A stretch of DNA of 64,000 nt from JBBDMC01 sp963826055 (GTDB lineage: Bacteria; Pseudomonadota; Alphaproteobacteria; Rhizobiales; Kaistiaceae). A program made the position numbers and the translations under genes. Of this stretch, positions 1 to 9,106 are shown piece by piece (positions within the stretch are counted from its first letter, which is position 1; each line of letters begins with the position of its first letter). Location of the stretch: contig CAWGVO010000018.1 of assembly GCA_963826055.1 (NCBI GenBank), forward strand, positions 310,001 to 374,000, given 5' to 3'. The notes beneath the pieces were generated by a model, which was given only the letters and a program-made list of their open reading frames with translations, had not been told where the DNA came from and searched no databases.

Positions 1-139
1 CGGTGAAGGCGCCATCGGGATGGACGATGAGGCGAGCGCCGGCCTCGCGGGGCGCCGAGCCGCGGGTCGCGGCGACCGTCACCATGGCGGCGCGGCCGTG
101 GCGGTCGAGGGCGGCGAGGACGCGGTCCCACACGGCCAT
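1..139 (-). CDS. xdhC: XdhC, xanthine dehydrogenase accessory protein (5' part only)
   Basis: Only the first 46 codons lie in the window; the gene runs off the left edge. The visible N-terminus contains VTVAATRGSAPREAG followed by HPDG, which matches the conserved start of XdhC/CoxI proteins, where this segment precedes the glycine-rich nucleotide-binding stretch. XdhC binds molybdenum cofactor and helps insert its sulfurated form into xanthine dehydrogenase in the cytoplasm. The ATG sits one base after the xdhB stop codon, so it is the third gene of an xdhA-xdhB-xdhC operon. Family identity is well supported by both sequence and position; the missing C-terminus cannot be judged. Confidence 0.85.
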   Translation of the reverse strand, partial: MAVWDRVLAALDRHGRAAMVTVAATRGSAPREAGARLIVHPDGAFT

Positions 140-140
140 G

Positions 141-2489
141 TCAGTCGCCCCCGCTGGTGGCGCGGATGGCGCGCATGATCGCCTCGGGGGTCGCCGGCGC
201 GTCGAGGTGCGGCATCACCGCCGGCTCGAGGCTGGCGATGGCATCGTTGACGGCCGAGAACACCGACAGCGCCAGCATCAGGGGCGGCTCGCCGACCGCC
301 TTGGAACGGTAGACGGCTTCCTCGCGGTTGCCGCCCGACTCGAACAGGGCGACGCGGAAATCGGCGGGCACGTCGGAGGCGGTGGGGATCTTGTAGGTGG
401 AGGGTGCGTGGGTGGCGAGGCGGCCGGCCGAATCCCACACCAGCTCTTCGGTGGTGAGCCAGCCCATGCCCTGGACGAAGCCACCCTCGATCTGACCGAT
501 ATCGACGGCTGGATTGAGCGACTTGCCAACGTCGTGGAGGATGTCGACGCGGTCGACGCGCATCTCGCCGGTCATGGTGTCGACGGTGACCTCCGAGCAC
601 GAGGCACCGTAGGCGAAATAGTAGAATGGGCGGCCGTTCGCCTTCTCGCGGTCCCAGACGACTTTGGGGGTGCGGTAGAATCCGGTCGAGGACAGGTGGA
701 CGCGGGCGACGTGGGCGGCGGTCGCGAGCTCGGCGAGCGAGATGGTGCGGTTGCCGATGCGGACGTGGTTGTCGGCGAACTCCACCTGATCGCGGGCGAC
801 GTGCCACGTCTCGTCGATGAAGCGGTAGAGCCGCTCCTTGATGGTGCGCGCGGCGACGATCGCCGCCTGGGCGTTGAGGTCGGTGCCGGACGAGGCGGCG
901 GTCGGCGACGTGTTGGGGACCTTGGCGGTCGAGGTGGCGGTGATCTTGACCATGTCGAGGCCGACGCCGAACTCCTCGGCCACCACCTGCGCCACCTTGA
1001 CGAAGAGGCCCTGCCCCATCTCGGTGCCGCCGTGATTGAGACTGAGGGAGCCGTCGCGGTAGAGGTGGACGAGAGCGCCGGCCTGGTTGAGGTGGGTGAG
1101 CGTGAAGGAGATGCCGAACTTCACCGGCGTCAGCGCAATGCCCTTTCGCAGCACCGGGCTGGTGGCGTTGAAGTCGGCGAGCGCCTCGCGGCGGGCGGCG
1201 TAGTCGCTGGTGCGTTCCAGCTCGCCCACCAGCTCCGGCAGGATGTTGTCTTCCACCCGCATGCCGTAGGGGGTGCGGTCGCGACCGACGCCGCCGTAGA
1301 AGTTGGCCTTGCGCACCTCCAGCGGATCGCGGTCGGTGGCGTAGGCGATGTGGTCCATCATGCGCTCGGCGAACACCATGCCCTGGGGGCCACCGAAGCC
1401 GCGGAAGGCGGTGTTGGAGACGGTGTTGGTGCGCATGCGGCGGGTGACGATGCGCGCCGCCGGGTAATAGTAGGCGTTGTCGGCGTGGAACATGGTGCGG
1501 TCGACGACGCCGAGCGACAGGTCCTCGGAATGGCCGCAGCGCGCCGCGAACGTCACGTCGACCGAGCGGAGCGCCCCGTCGCGCGAGAAGCCGACGGAGT
1601 AATCGACGCGGAAGTCATGACGCTTGCCGGTCATGATCATGTCGTCGTCGCGGTCGAGGCGCATCTTGCACGGCCGGCCGGTGCGGGCGGCGGCAAGTGC
1701 GGCGAGCGCCGCCCACTGGGTGGCCTGGCTCTCCTTGCCCCCGAAGGCGCCACCCATGCGGCGGACCTCGACGGTGACGGCGTTGTCGTGGAGGCCGAGC
1801 ACGTGGGCAACGACGTGCTGGACCTCGGTCGGGTGCTGGGTGGACGAGAGGACGAACATGTCGCCGTCCTCGCCGGGTATGGCGAGCGCCACCTGCCCTT
1901 CCAGATAGAAGTGCTCCTGGCCGCCGATGCGCATCTCGCCGGTGATCTTCTTCGGCGCCCGCTCCATCTCCTCGGCCGGCTCGCCGCGCTCGAACTTGTA
2001 GTCGGGGAGCACGGTGGTGTTGGCGACAAGGGCGTCGTCGACGTCGATCGCCGGCATGGTGGGGGCGGTCTGGAAGCGCGCGAGGCGGGCGGCGCGGCGC
2101 GCCTGGTCGCGGGTCTCGGCGACGACGACGAGGGCGACCTGGCCGTGGAACATCACCTGCTCGGCGACGATCAGCGGATCGTCATCGATGTCCTTGGGGC
2201 TGATGTCGTTCTTGCCGGGGATGTCGGCAGCGGTGAGCACGGCGACGACGCCCGGGGCGGCCTTCACCGGCTCGAGGTCGATTCCGGTGATGCGTCCGGC
2301 GGCGATCGGTGCATAGCCCGGCGCCAGATGGAGGGTGCCGGCCGGTGCGCCGACGTCGTCGACGTACATCGCCTGGCCGCTGACGTGCTTGACGGCGCTG
2401 TCGTGTGCAATCGGGTTGCGAACCACCGTGAAGCGTTCGCTTTCGGCGGTGGCCGCCGGCGGGATCAGCGTGCGGTCGATCTCATTCAT
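141..2489 (-). CDS. xdhB: XdhB, xanthine dehydrogenase molybdopterin-binding subunit
   Basis: A 782-residue large subunit, the usual length for bacterial XdhB, that oxidises hypoxanthine and xanthine to urate at a molybdenum centre. It has the aldehyde-oxidase/xanthine-dehydrogenase a/b hammerhead domain in the first ~150 residues, then the molybdopterin-binding domains with GGQEHFYLEGQ, MGGAFGGKES, FRGFGGPQG and GTEMGQG, and near the C-terminus VGEPPLM, whose glutamate corresponds to the catalytic base of the family. The start overlaps the end of xdhA by 8 bases, so the two are probably translationally coupled; xdhC follows after one base. The motifs favour true xanthine dehydrogenase over a CoxL-type hydroxylase, and neighbouring uraH supports a role in purine degradation. 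Confidence 0.95.
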   Translation of the reverse strand: MNEIDRTLIPPAATAESERFTVVRNPIAHDSAVKHVSGQAMYVDDVGAPAGTLHLAPGYAPIAAGRITGIDLEPVKAAPGVVAVLTAADIPGKNDISPKDIDDDPLIVAEQVMFHGQVALVVVAETRDQARRAARLARFQTAPTMPAIDVDDALVANTTVLPDYKFERGEPAEEMERAPKKITGEMRIGGQEHFYLEGQVALAIPGEDGDMFVLSSTQHPTEVQHVVAHVLGLHDNAVTVEVRRMGGAFGGKESQATQWAALAALAAARTGRPCKMRLDRDDDMIMTGKRHDFRVDYSVGFSRDGALRSVDVTFAARCGHSEDLSLGVVDRTMFHADNAYYYPAARIVTRRMRTNTVSNTAFRGFGGPQGMVFAERMMDHIAYATDRDPLEVRKANFYGGVGRDRTPYGMRVEDNILPELVGELERTSDYAARREALADFNATSPVLRKGIALTPVKFGISFTLTHLNQAGALVHLYRDGSLSLNHGGTEMGQGLFVKVAQVVAEEFGVGLDMVKITATSTAKVPNTSPTAASSGTDLNAQAAIVAARTIKERLYRFIDETWHVARDQVEFADNHVRIGNRTISLAELATAAHVARVHLSSTGFYRTPKVVWDREKANGRPFYYFAYGASCSEVTVDTMTGEMRVDRVDILHDVGKSLNPAVDIGQIEGGFVQGMGWLTTEELVWDSAGRLATHAPSTYKIPTASDVPADFRVALFESGGNREEAVYRSKAVGEPPLMLALSVFSAVNDAIASLEPAVMPHLDAPATPEAIMRAIRATSGGD

Positions 2490-3963
2490 CGGCGACGAGC
2501 TCGCGGTGGCCGACGATGCGGGTGCGCGTGCTGGCGGTGCCTGCCGCCTCGATCAGCGCCTTGCCGAGAAGGGCGTGAGCGGTCTCGGTGCGATAGCGGG
2601 CGGAGGCGCGGTGGTCGTCAATCGGCGTGAAATCTTCGCGCAGCGCCGCGAAGGAACGCGCCCAGGCGCGCGAGTCGCGCAGCTCCTCGCCGGTCAGCGC
2701 CTGCTCGGCGTAGTCGGCGCGGCGCGGTGTCGGCGCCATGCCGCCGAAGGCCAGTCGCGCCTCGCGGATGATGCCTTCGTCGTCGACGGTGAAGCGAAAA
2801 GCGCCCATGACCGCCGAAATGTCCTGATCGAACCGCTTGGTGACCTTGTAGCAGCGGAAGATGTGGTCGGGGCCGAGGCGCGGGATGGTGATGGCGGTGA
2901 CGAGTTCGCCCGGCGCGCGCGCCTGCTTGCCGTAGTCGATGAAGAAGTCCTGGATCGGCAGCGTGCGCACGGTCCTGCCCTTGCGCAGCTCGACGGTGGC
3001 GTTGAGCGCGATCAGCGCCGGGGGCGTATCGCCGATCGGCGAGCCGTTAGCGACGTTGCCGCCGAGGGTGCCGGAGGCGCGCACCTGCTTGGAGCCCAGG
3101 CGGCGCAACAGCTCGCCGAGGTCCGGGTCGATGGCGCGGAAATAGGGCTCCACCTCGGCGTAGGTCGCGCCGGCGCCGACGATCAGCTCGTGGCCGGTGT
3201 CCTCGATGTCGTGGAGGGCGTGCACCTTGCCGATGCTGATGATCTTCTTGAGGTCCCGGAGCTGCTTGGTGATCCACAGGCCGACGTCGGTTGCACCGGC
3301 GACAATGGTCGCATCGGGATGCTTGACGTAGAGGTCGGCGAGGCTATCGAGGCTTGCCGGCGCGGCGAAGAAGCGGCGCTCGTCGCCGACGATGGTGTCG
3401 TCGTTGTCCGCGAGGAACACGAGCACGCCGCTCATGTCGGCCGCGCCGGCGCGGAAACGGTCGCCGCGTGGGCCGGCGCATGCGCTCACCCCCGCCTCGA
3501 CGATCGGCCGGTAGCCGGTGCAGCGGCAAAGGTTGCCCGCGATCCAGTCGTTGACGTCGGCGCGGCTGACCTCGCCCTCGGTGCCCTGGTAGAGGGTGAA
3601 CAGCGCCATGACGAACCCCGGCGTGCAGAAGCCGCACTGGGAAGCGTGCTTCTCCACCATCGCCGCCTGTACAGGATGCAGTCCACCGTCGGCCTCGACG
3701 AGGTCCTCGACGGTGATCACCTCGCAGCCGTCCACCTGGCCGAGAAGGAGAATGCAGGCGTTGACCGGCTCGTAGATCACCTTGCCGTTGCGCAGGCGGC
3801 CGAGCGCCACCGTGCAGGCACCGCAATCGCCCTCCCCGCATCCTTCCTTGGTTCCGGTCGCGCCCTCGCTCTCGCGCAGATAATCGAGCAGCAGCATGGT
3901 CGGCGGCACGTCGGCCAGCTCGACCAGGCGATTGTGACGGATGAAGCGGATGGTGTGGCGCAT
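2482..3963 (-). CDS. xdhA: XdhA, xanthine dehydrogenase small subunit (2Fe-2S and FAD)
   Basis: A 493-residue subunit that passes electrons from the molybdenum site to NAD. The N-terminal ferredoxin domain has cysteines at about 42, 47, 50 and 70 (CGEGDCGAC) and the second iron-sulfur domain has cysteines at about 110, 113, 146 and 148 (QCGFCTPG, NLCRCTGYRP). The middle is a PCMH-type FAD domain (VAGATDVGLW, TLGGNVANGSPIGD) followed by the CO-dehydrogenase flavoprotein C-terminal domain. I place the start at the ATG whose first base is 3963 because it overlaps the uraH stop (TGATG) and begins the ferredoxin fold at once. A longer reading frame continues upstream to 4311, but that part is uraH brought into this frame by a frameshift, not a true fusion. 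Confidence 0.94.
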   Translation of the reverse strand: MRHTIRFIRHNRLVELADVPPTMLLLDYLRESEGATGTKEGCGEGDCGACTVALGRLRNGKVIYEPVNACILLLGQVDGCEVITVEDLVEADGGLHPVQAAMVEKHASQCGFCTPGFVMALFTLYQGTEGEVSRADVNDWIAGNLCRCTGYRPIVEAGVSACAGPRGDRFRAGAADMSGVLVFLADNDDTIVGDERRFFAAPASLDSLADLYVKHPDATIVAGATDVGLWITKQLRDLKKIISIGKVHALHDIEDTGHELIVGAGATYAEVEPYFRAIDPDLGELLRRLGSKQVRASGTLGGNVANGSPIGDTPPALIALNATVELRKGRTVRTLPIQDFFIDYGKQARAPGELVTAITIPRLGPDHIFRCYKVTKRFDQDISAVMGAFRFTVDDEGIIREARLAFGGMAPTPRRADYAEQALTGEELRDSRAWARSFAALREDFTPIDDHRASARYRTETAHALLGKALIEAAGTASTRTRIVGHRELVADE

Positions 3964-4311
3964 CAGCTCCCCCGGTAGGTCGAGTAGCCGTATGGCGAGA
4001 GCAGCAACGGCACATGATAGTGTTCGCCGGGCGCGGCGATGCCGAAGCGGATCGGCACCACGTCGAGGAACGGCGGCTCGCGATAGTCCGGCGGTGCGGC
4101 GCAGGTAGTCGCCGGCATGGAAGCGCAATTCGTAGACGCCTCGCGTGAAATCGTCGCCTTCGAGCAGCGGACCGTCAACGCGTCCGTCGGCATTGGTGAC
4201 GACGATGGCCAGCCGCTCGGCCGACTCGCCGATCCGGTAAAGCTCAACGGTCAGGCCCGCCGCCGGCTTGCCGGAGGCCGTGTCCAGCACGTGCGTGGTC
4301 AGGCGTCCCAT
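3963..4311 (-). pseudogene. uraH: UraH, 5-hydroxyisourate hydrolase, frameshifted
   Basis: The transthyretin-like enzyme that hydrolyses 5-hydroxyisourate, the first product of urate oxidation. The start (GRLTTHVLDTASGKPAAG) carries the family's HVLD signature, and the end, in another frame, gives PPFLDVVPIRFGI and the hallmark C-terminal tetrapeptide YRGS. The two halves switch frame between about 4086 and 4100, near FHAGDYLRR. The span is 349 bases, one more than a multiple of three, so removing one base gives about 115 residues, the normal size. As read, the N-terminal half runs on into the xdhA frame. The YRGS-TGA stop overlaps the xdhA ATG, so uraH is the first gene of the operon. It could be a sequencing error or a true disruption. 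Confidence 0.88.
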
Positions 4312-4498
4312 GGTGACAACCGGGTTACGCGAGGATCCATTGGTCGGGCATGACGCTCGTATCCGCCGGATACGGCCGGCGGACGGCCGCCCGGCGGGCG
4401 GTTTGCAAACACCAACAATGGATTATGCCCACGAATCGATCAAACGCCAATTTTGGGCGGGTTGGCGCGATTTTGGTCAATCGGCGCCACCGGGTTTC

Positions 4499-5470
4499 TT
4501 AGGGAATCAGGACGGTGGCACCGGTGGTTCTGCGCGATTCCAGCGCCCGATGGGCCTCGGCGGCGTCTTTCAGCGGGAAATCCTGTCCGATCGACGGGGT
4601 GACGATGCCGCTGGCGATCGCCTCGAAGAGGGCCTTGGCCGCGGTTTCGAGTTCGGCGTACGTGGCGAAATAGTGCGCGGTCGTCGGCCGGGTGGCGAAC
4701 AGCGAGCCCTTCTGCTGGAGCAGCGAGATCGGAAACGGCGGCGGCAGGCCCGACGACTGGCCGAACGAGACCCACATGCCGAGCGGCTTCAGGCAGTCGA
4801 GCGAGGCGGGGAAGGTATCCTTGCCGACCGAGTCGTAGACGACGTCGACGCCCTTCCCGCCGGTCAGCGCGCGCGTGCGCTCGACGAAATCTTCCGTGCG
4901 GTAGTTGATGACGTGGTCGCAGTGGTTGGCGCGGGCAAGCGCGACCTTCTCGTCCGAGCCGACCGTGCCGATGACGGTGGCGCCGAGGGCGGAGGCCCAT
5001 TGGCAGGCGATGGAGCCGACCCCGCCGGCGGCGGCGTGGAACAGGATCGTGTGACCCTTGCCGACACGGAACGTGCGCTCCAGCAAATAGTACGCGGTGA
5101 CACCCTTGAGGAGCACCGCCGCGGCGGTCCTGTCGTCGATGCCGTCGGGGAGGTGGACCACGCGGGCGGCTGGCACCAGCCGCACCTCGGCGTAGCCGCC
5201 GATGGCGCCCTGGTAGGCGACGCGGTCACCGACGCGGAAGGCGGTGACGTCGCTGCCCACCGCCTCGACGACGCCGGCGCCCTCCGAGCCGGGCGTCAGC
5301 GGCAGCGGAAGCTTGTAGAGGCCGATGCGGTGGTAAACGTCGATGAAGTTCACGCCGACCGCGGTCTGGCGGAGCTTGATCTCGCGGGGTCCGGGGTCCG
5401 GCACCGTGACCTCCGTCCACTTGAGGGTCTCGGGTCCGCCGAATTCCTCAACTCTGACAACATGCGGCAT
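4499..5470 (-). CDS. NADPH:quinone oxidoreductase, zinc-independent MDR family
   Basis: A 323-residue member of the QorA-type medium-chain dehydrogenase/reductase family, which reduces quinones by one electron or reduces enones with NADPH. The N-terminal GroES-like domain has GVNFIDVYHRIG and LPLTPGSEGAGVV, where zinc-dependent alcohol dehydrogenases would carry metal ligands; none is present. The Rossmann segment HAAAGGVGSIACQWA (about residue 145) is the NADPH-binding signature, and YDSVGKDTF follows as in the family. The ATG at 5470 gives a complete N-terminus. Same strand as pcs upstream and the uraH-xdh operon downstream, but spaced by over 100 bases on each side, so probably its own transcript. 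The exact physiological substrate cannot be told. Confidence 0.88.
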   Translation of the reverse strand: MPHVVRVEEFGGPETLKWTEVTVPDPGPREIKLRQTAVGVNFIDVYHRIGLYKLPLPLTPGSEGAGVVEAVGSDVTAFRVGDRVAYQGAIGGYAEVRLVPAARVVHLPDGIDDRTAAAVLLKGVTAYYLLERTFRVGKGHTILFHAAAGGVGSIACQWASALGATVIGTVGSDEKVALARANHCDHVINYRTEDFVERTRALTGGKGVDVVYDSVGKDTFPASLDCLKPLGMWVSFGQSSGLPPPFPISLLQQKGSLFATRPTTAHYFATYAELETAAKALFEAIASGIVTPSIGQDFPLKDAAEAHRALESRRTTGATVLIP

Positions 5471-5585
5471 TGCTCGTCTCTCGCTCCCGCGCGGCTGATG
5501 GCGACATACCTAACGGGGCGGAGGCGCCACGTCGAGCGGTGATGGCGGAAACGCCCGGCACCAGGCGCCCCTGCATCGGGCGCGG

Positions 5586-6269
5586 TTAGCGCCGGATGAT
5601 CTGCAGCACGATGCCGACCAGCGCGAAATAGAGGCTGACAGCGCCGAAGGCCGCCACCACCAGCGGGCCGGGATCGAGGTTGTCGGCAACCGCGATCAGG
5701 GCTAGCAGTCCCCAGGCGACCGCCATCGTAACGGTCAGCGGCCGCCAGCGCTTCACCCGCAGCGGGTGGACGAACTCGACCGGCGTGAACGTCAGCACGG
5801 CGAAGGCGACGATGAGGAGGAGCGTCACCGGCTCCGGCAGCTTGTAGACCATGAGCTGGAACACGACCGCGTTCCACACCGCCGGGAAGCCGCGAAAGGC
5901 TGCCTCCTGCGTCTTCATGCGCGTGTCGGCGAAATAAAGGGCGCCGACGACGGCAACGACCATGCCGGAGAGTGCCGCGAACGGCTCGGTCAGGAGGCCG
6001 CTGCGCGCGAGCGCCAGCGCGGGCAGGAAGACGTAGTTGGCATAGTCGACCACCAGATCGAGGGTGGCGCCGTCGAACCACGGCAGCCGCTCGTTGACGT
6101 GAAATCGGCGCGCCAGCGGACCGTCGATCCCGTCGACGATCATGGCGATGCCGAGCAGCAGAAAGACGATCCGCCAATCGCCTTGGGCGGCGGCGAGTGC
6201 CGCCACGAGAGCGATCGCGGCGCCGCTCGCGGTCAGTAGATGGACCGCCCAGACGCTCCCGTTGCGCAT
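5586..6269 (-). CDS. pcs: Phosphatidylcholine synthase (CDP-alcohol phosphatidyltransferase)
   Basis: A 227-residue integral membrane protein that joins choline to CDP-diacylglycerol to make phosphatidylcholine, a pathway typical of rhizobia, brucellae and relatives. The catalytic motif is clear at about residues 46-70: DGPLAR, then G, D and D spaced as in the D-G-x2-A-R-x8-G-x3-D-x3-D signature (ending in DGATLDLVVD). The rest is about eight hydrophobic helices, with FRGFPAVWNAVVFQLMVYK and FTPVEFVHPLRVKRWRPL matching the Pcs subgroup rather than phosphatidylglycerophosphate synthase. The start at 6269 is chosen for a GGAG ribosome-binding site and for the onset of the first helix. A small GC hairpin (about 5566-5584) follows the stop. 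Divergent from the UbiH-type gene. Confidence 0.9.
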   Translation of the reverse strand: MRNGSVWAVHLLTASGAAIALVAALAAAQGDWRIVFLLLGIAMIVDGIDGPLARRFHVNERLPWFDGATLDLVVDYANYVFLPALALARSGLLTEPFAALSGMVVAVVGALYFADTRMKTQEAAFRGFPAVWNAVVFQLMVYKLPEPVTLLLIVAFAVLTFTPVEFVHPLRVKRWRPLTVTMAVAWGLLALIAVADNLDPGPLVVAAFGAVSLYFALVGIVLQIIRR

Positions 6270-6405
6270 CGCTCCGCCCGTGGCCCCGCTCTCTTGCGGG
6301 CGCCATGCTTGGACGATCCGTCCGCCGCTGGCAAGACGCCACCGGGGCAACCCGGCTACGGAACCGGTTTTCCCGTCGGCCGGCGCCATGATAAGGGTCG
6401 CCGGA

Positions 6406-7600
6406 ATGGTGACCAACGGCACAAGCGGCAAGCGCGCGACGCGCGGGAAGAGCCAGACGCCGGCAGGCGTCGCAGTCGTCGGCGCGGGGCCGGTCGGCCT
6501 TGCTGCCGCCCTCGCCGTCGCCGATGCCGGGTACGATGTCACGCTAGTCGGGCCGAAGGCGCCGCCGGACGAACGCACCTCGGCACTCTTCGTCGGCGCG
6601 CTGAAAGTGCTCGAGCGGATCGGCGTGTGGCCGGGGCTCTCCGGGGCGGGTGCGCCGCTCCGCATCCTTCGCATCGTCGACGGCACGAGCCGGCTGATCC
6701 GCGCCCCGGAGGTTGCCTTCGCGGCGAGCGAGATAGGCCTCGATACGTTCGGCTACAACATTCCGAACGCGGTCCTTACCGCCGCGCTGGAAGCGGCGAT
6801 CGCCGAACGGTCGATCCGTCGGGTGCATGCACTGGTCGAGACGGTGTCGCTGACCGCCGATTCCGTGACGTTACACTTGTCGACGGGCGGGACCGTGTCC
6901 ACCCGGCTGGCGGTCGCCGCCGACGGCCGCCGCTCAAAGCTCCGCGACAGCGCCGGCATCGCCGTCAATGCCTGGCGCTACGCGCAGTCGGCGCTGGTGT
7001 GCAATTTCCGCCACACGCTGCCGCATCGCGACACCTCGACCGAGTTCCACACGGAGGCCGGGCCGTTCACGGTGGTGCCGCTGGCGCCGGGACGATCGAG
7101 TTCTGGTCTGGGTCGACCGGCCGGCGGAAACCCAGCGGCGGCTCGACCTCGACGATAGCCACCTCGCCGCGGAGATCGAGGCGCGTTCGGCGGCTATCCT
7201 CGGGGGCATCAGCATCGACGGCGGCCGCCAGGCGTTTCCGCTCTCGGGCATGACCGCCCGCCGCTTCGCGGCCGACCGGGTGATGCTGGTGGGCGAGGCC
7301 GCCCACGTGTTCCCGCCGATCGGAGCGCAGGGCCTCAACCTCGGCTACCGCGACGTTGCCGCCCTCGCCGATGTGCTTGCCGGCCCCTACGCGGACCCCG
7401 GCAGCGAGGACCGCCTTACAGACTACGAGCGCGCCCGGCGGGTCGACGTGGTGTCGCGCACGGCAGCGATCGACGCGCTCAACCGCACCCTCCTCTCCGA
7501 CCTGTTGCCGGCGCAGGCGGCGCGCGGCCTGGGTCTCTTCCTGCTCGACCGCGTCCCCCCGCTCGGCCGTTTCGCCATGCGCCAGGGAATCGCAGGCTAG
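6406..7600 (+). pseudogene. UbiH/UbiF-family FAD-dependent hydroxylase, frameshifted
   Basis: A flavoprotein monooxygenase of the kind that hydroxylates the ubiquinone ring at the membrane. The N-terminal half has the FAD dinucleotide motif VVGAGPVGLAAALA, then AADGRRSKLR; the C-terminal half, in another frame, has DRVMLVGEAAHVFPPIGAQGLNLGYRD, the second FAD/ribose motif. The frame changes at about 7101, where one extra T in GAGTTCT breaks the sequence; removing it restores RSSLVWVDRP, the conserved SSLVW segment of the family. The corrected protein is about 397 residues, the normal size. I prefer the ATG at 6406 (AAGGG eight bases upstream) to the ATG at 6388. The stop shares CTAG with that of the opposing transporter gene. 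Which UbiH/F/I paralogue it is cannot be decided. Confidence 0.85.
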
Positions 7601-8558
7601 CCAAACGGCGCCAGCGGCAGCACGTCGTACAGCAACAGAATGAGGACCACCGTGACGGTGGCGATCGACAGAACCGTCGCCAGCGCGATCGCGCTCGCCG
7701 TGTGGCCGACGTAGATGCGATAGCGCTTGGCGAGCAGGAAGGCGTTGGTGGCCGGCGGCAGCGCCGCCATCAGCACGGCGGCGTGGACCCAGACCGGATC
7801 GAAACCGCCCACCCAGCCGAGCAGCAGGTAGACGATCAGCGGGTGGACGACCAGCTTGACGCCCACAAACGCCGCCACCTCCGGGGGCACGGTGCTCACC
7901 GGCCGCTGGGCGAGGCTGACCCCCAGCGCGAACAGCGCGCACGGCGGCGCCGCCTGGCGCAGGAGGGTCAGCAGGGCGTCGATCGGCCCCGGCAGGTCGA
8001 AGCCAATCGCCGCGACAATGAAGCCGAGCGCGGTGGCGATGATGAACGGGTGGAGCAGGACGTCGCGGGCGATACCCTCGGCGAGGGCGGCCGGATTGGA
8101 CCGCACGGTGCCGCCGAGCGCCATCATCAGCGGCGTCAGGGCAAGCAGCATGGCGGTGTCGAACGAAAAGACGAGAGCCGTCGGCATCGCCGCCGTGACA
8201 CCGAAGGCGCCGATGACCAGCGCCGGCGCCATGTGGCCGACGTTGCTGTATGAACCGATGAGGCCTTGCACCGTCGCCTCGCCGACGTTGCCGCGGTTGA
8301 TCAACGCGCCGATGGAAAAGGCGATAGCGAAGGCGCAGTAGGTCGAGAACGTGGTGGTGAGCACGAACGACCAGATCGGGGCGCCGACGAGCGGGGTGGT
8401 GGCGATGAACTGAAAGAACAGCGCCGGCATCGCCAGATAGAGGACGAAAAAATTCAGCCCGGTCAGCCCCTCTTCGGGGATCGAGCGCAGGCGGCCGGCG
8501 CCAAAGCCAAGAAAATCAGCCCGAAAAACGGCAGGACGAGCTTGACGATCTCGCTCAT
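7597..8558 (-). pseudogene. AEC (auxin efflux carrier) family transporter, frameshifted
   Basis: A membrane transporter with about ten hydrophobic helices, of the AEC family that exports or imports small organic acids. The bulk of the protein, from MPALFFQFIATTP onward, is intact in one frame and includes the helix-breaking segment SYSNVGHMAPAL typical of the family. The first helix lies in another frame as MSEIVKLVLPFFGLIFL. Restoring one base near 8507 (AAGCC) joins them through GFGAGRLRSIPEEGLTGLNFFVLYLAMPA-type sequence, exactly the family's N-terminus; the corrected protein is about 320 residues. The 962-base span is one short of a multiple of three, so this is a deletion rather than an insertion. 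Substrate unknown. Convergent with the UbiH-type gene, sharing the CTAG stop. Confidence 0.86.
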
Positions 8559-8751
8559 GACCGGTGTGGCATTCGGCGACACCACCTCTGGCGGATCGAC
8601 CCCTGGGGCGCGGCCGGGCGGGCGCCCCCGCCCGCGCTGCCTATCGGTTTCGCCCGATGCGGTCAATTGTGCCGCAAGAAGCGAACGATCTGCCTCATTT
8701 GACTCACGGTCCTTGGCGTGGCTTTAGATCGGCCGTGATCGGAGTTGCACC

Positions 8752-9084
8752 ATGAGTAAGGCGCGCACGGCGCGATTCGCCATCGGACAGGTCGTTCGCC
8801 ACCGGATTTACGCGTTCCGGGGCGTCATTTTCGACGTCGACCCGGAGTTCGACAACACAGAAGAATGGTGGCAGGCGATTCCGGAGGAGGTGCGGCCGCG
8901 CAAGGACCAGCCGTTCTATCACCTCTTCGCCGAAAACGAGGACAGCGAGTACATCGCCTACGTGTCGGAGCAGAACCTGCTGCCCGACGAGTCGGGTGAG
9001 CCGCTGCGGCACCCGCAGATCAGCGAGTTCTTCAGCCGCCGCGACGGCGACGTTTACGTCGCCCGCGACCTCGGCATCAACTGA
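8752..9084 (+). CDS. hspQ: HspQ, heat shock protein / hemimethylated-DNA-binding protein
   Basis: A 110-residue cytoplasmic protein of the HspQ (YccV) family, which in enterobacteria acts as a specificity factor for Lon protease and binds hemimethylated DNA. Family features seen are FAIGQVVRHRIYAFRGVIFDVDPEF near the N-terminus (given here in pieces: IGQVVRHR, FRGVIFDVDPEF), the NTEEWW segment, and QPFYHLFAE followed by YIAYVSEQNLLPD. It starts at an ATG with GGAGTTGC just upstream. It stands alone, divergent from the transporter gene and convergent with the IalB-type gene 22 bases away. No heat-shock promoter consensus was identified with certainty. Confidence 0.92.
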   Translation: MSKARTARFAIGQVVRHRIYAFRGVIFDVDPEFDNTEEWWQAIPEEVRPRKDQPFYHLFAENEDSEYIAYVSEQNLLPDESGEPLRHPQISEFFSRRDGDVYVARDLGIN

Positions 9085-9106
9085 ACGGACGTAGCTGCGT
9101 AAAACG

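Noticed and set aside
3..2630. An 875-codon open frame on the plus strand opposite xdhB
   Set aside because: It mirrors the codon positions of the xdhB/xdhA genes, is rich in Gly, Ala, Arg, Asp and His in the manner of GC-rich antisense frames, and shows no domain.
2482..4311. A true UraH-XdhA fusion protein
   Set aside because: The proper UraH C-terminus exists in another frame and its stop overlaps a proper xdhA start, so the fusion is produced by a frameshift.
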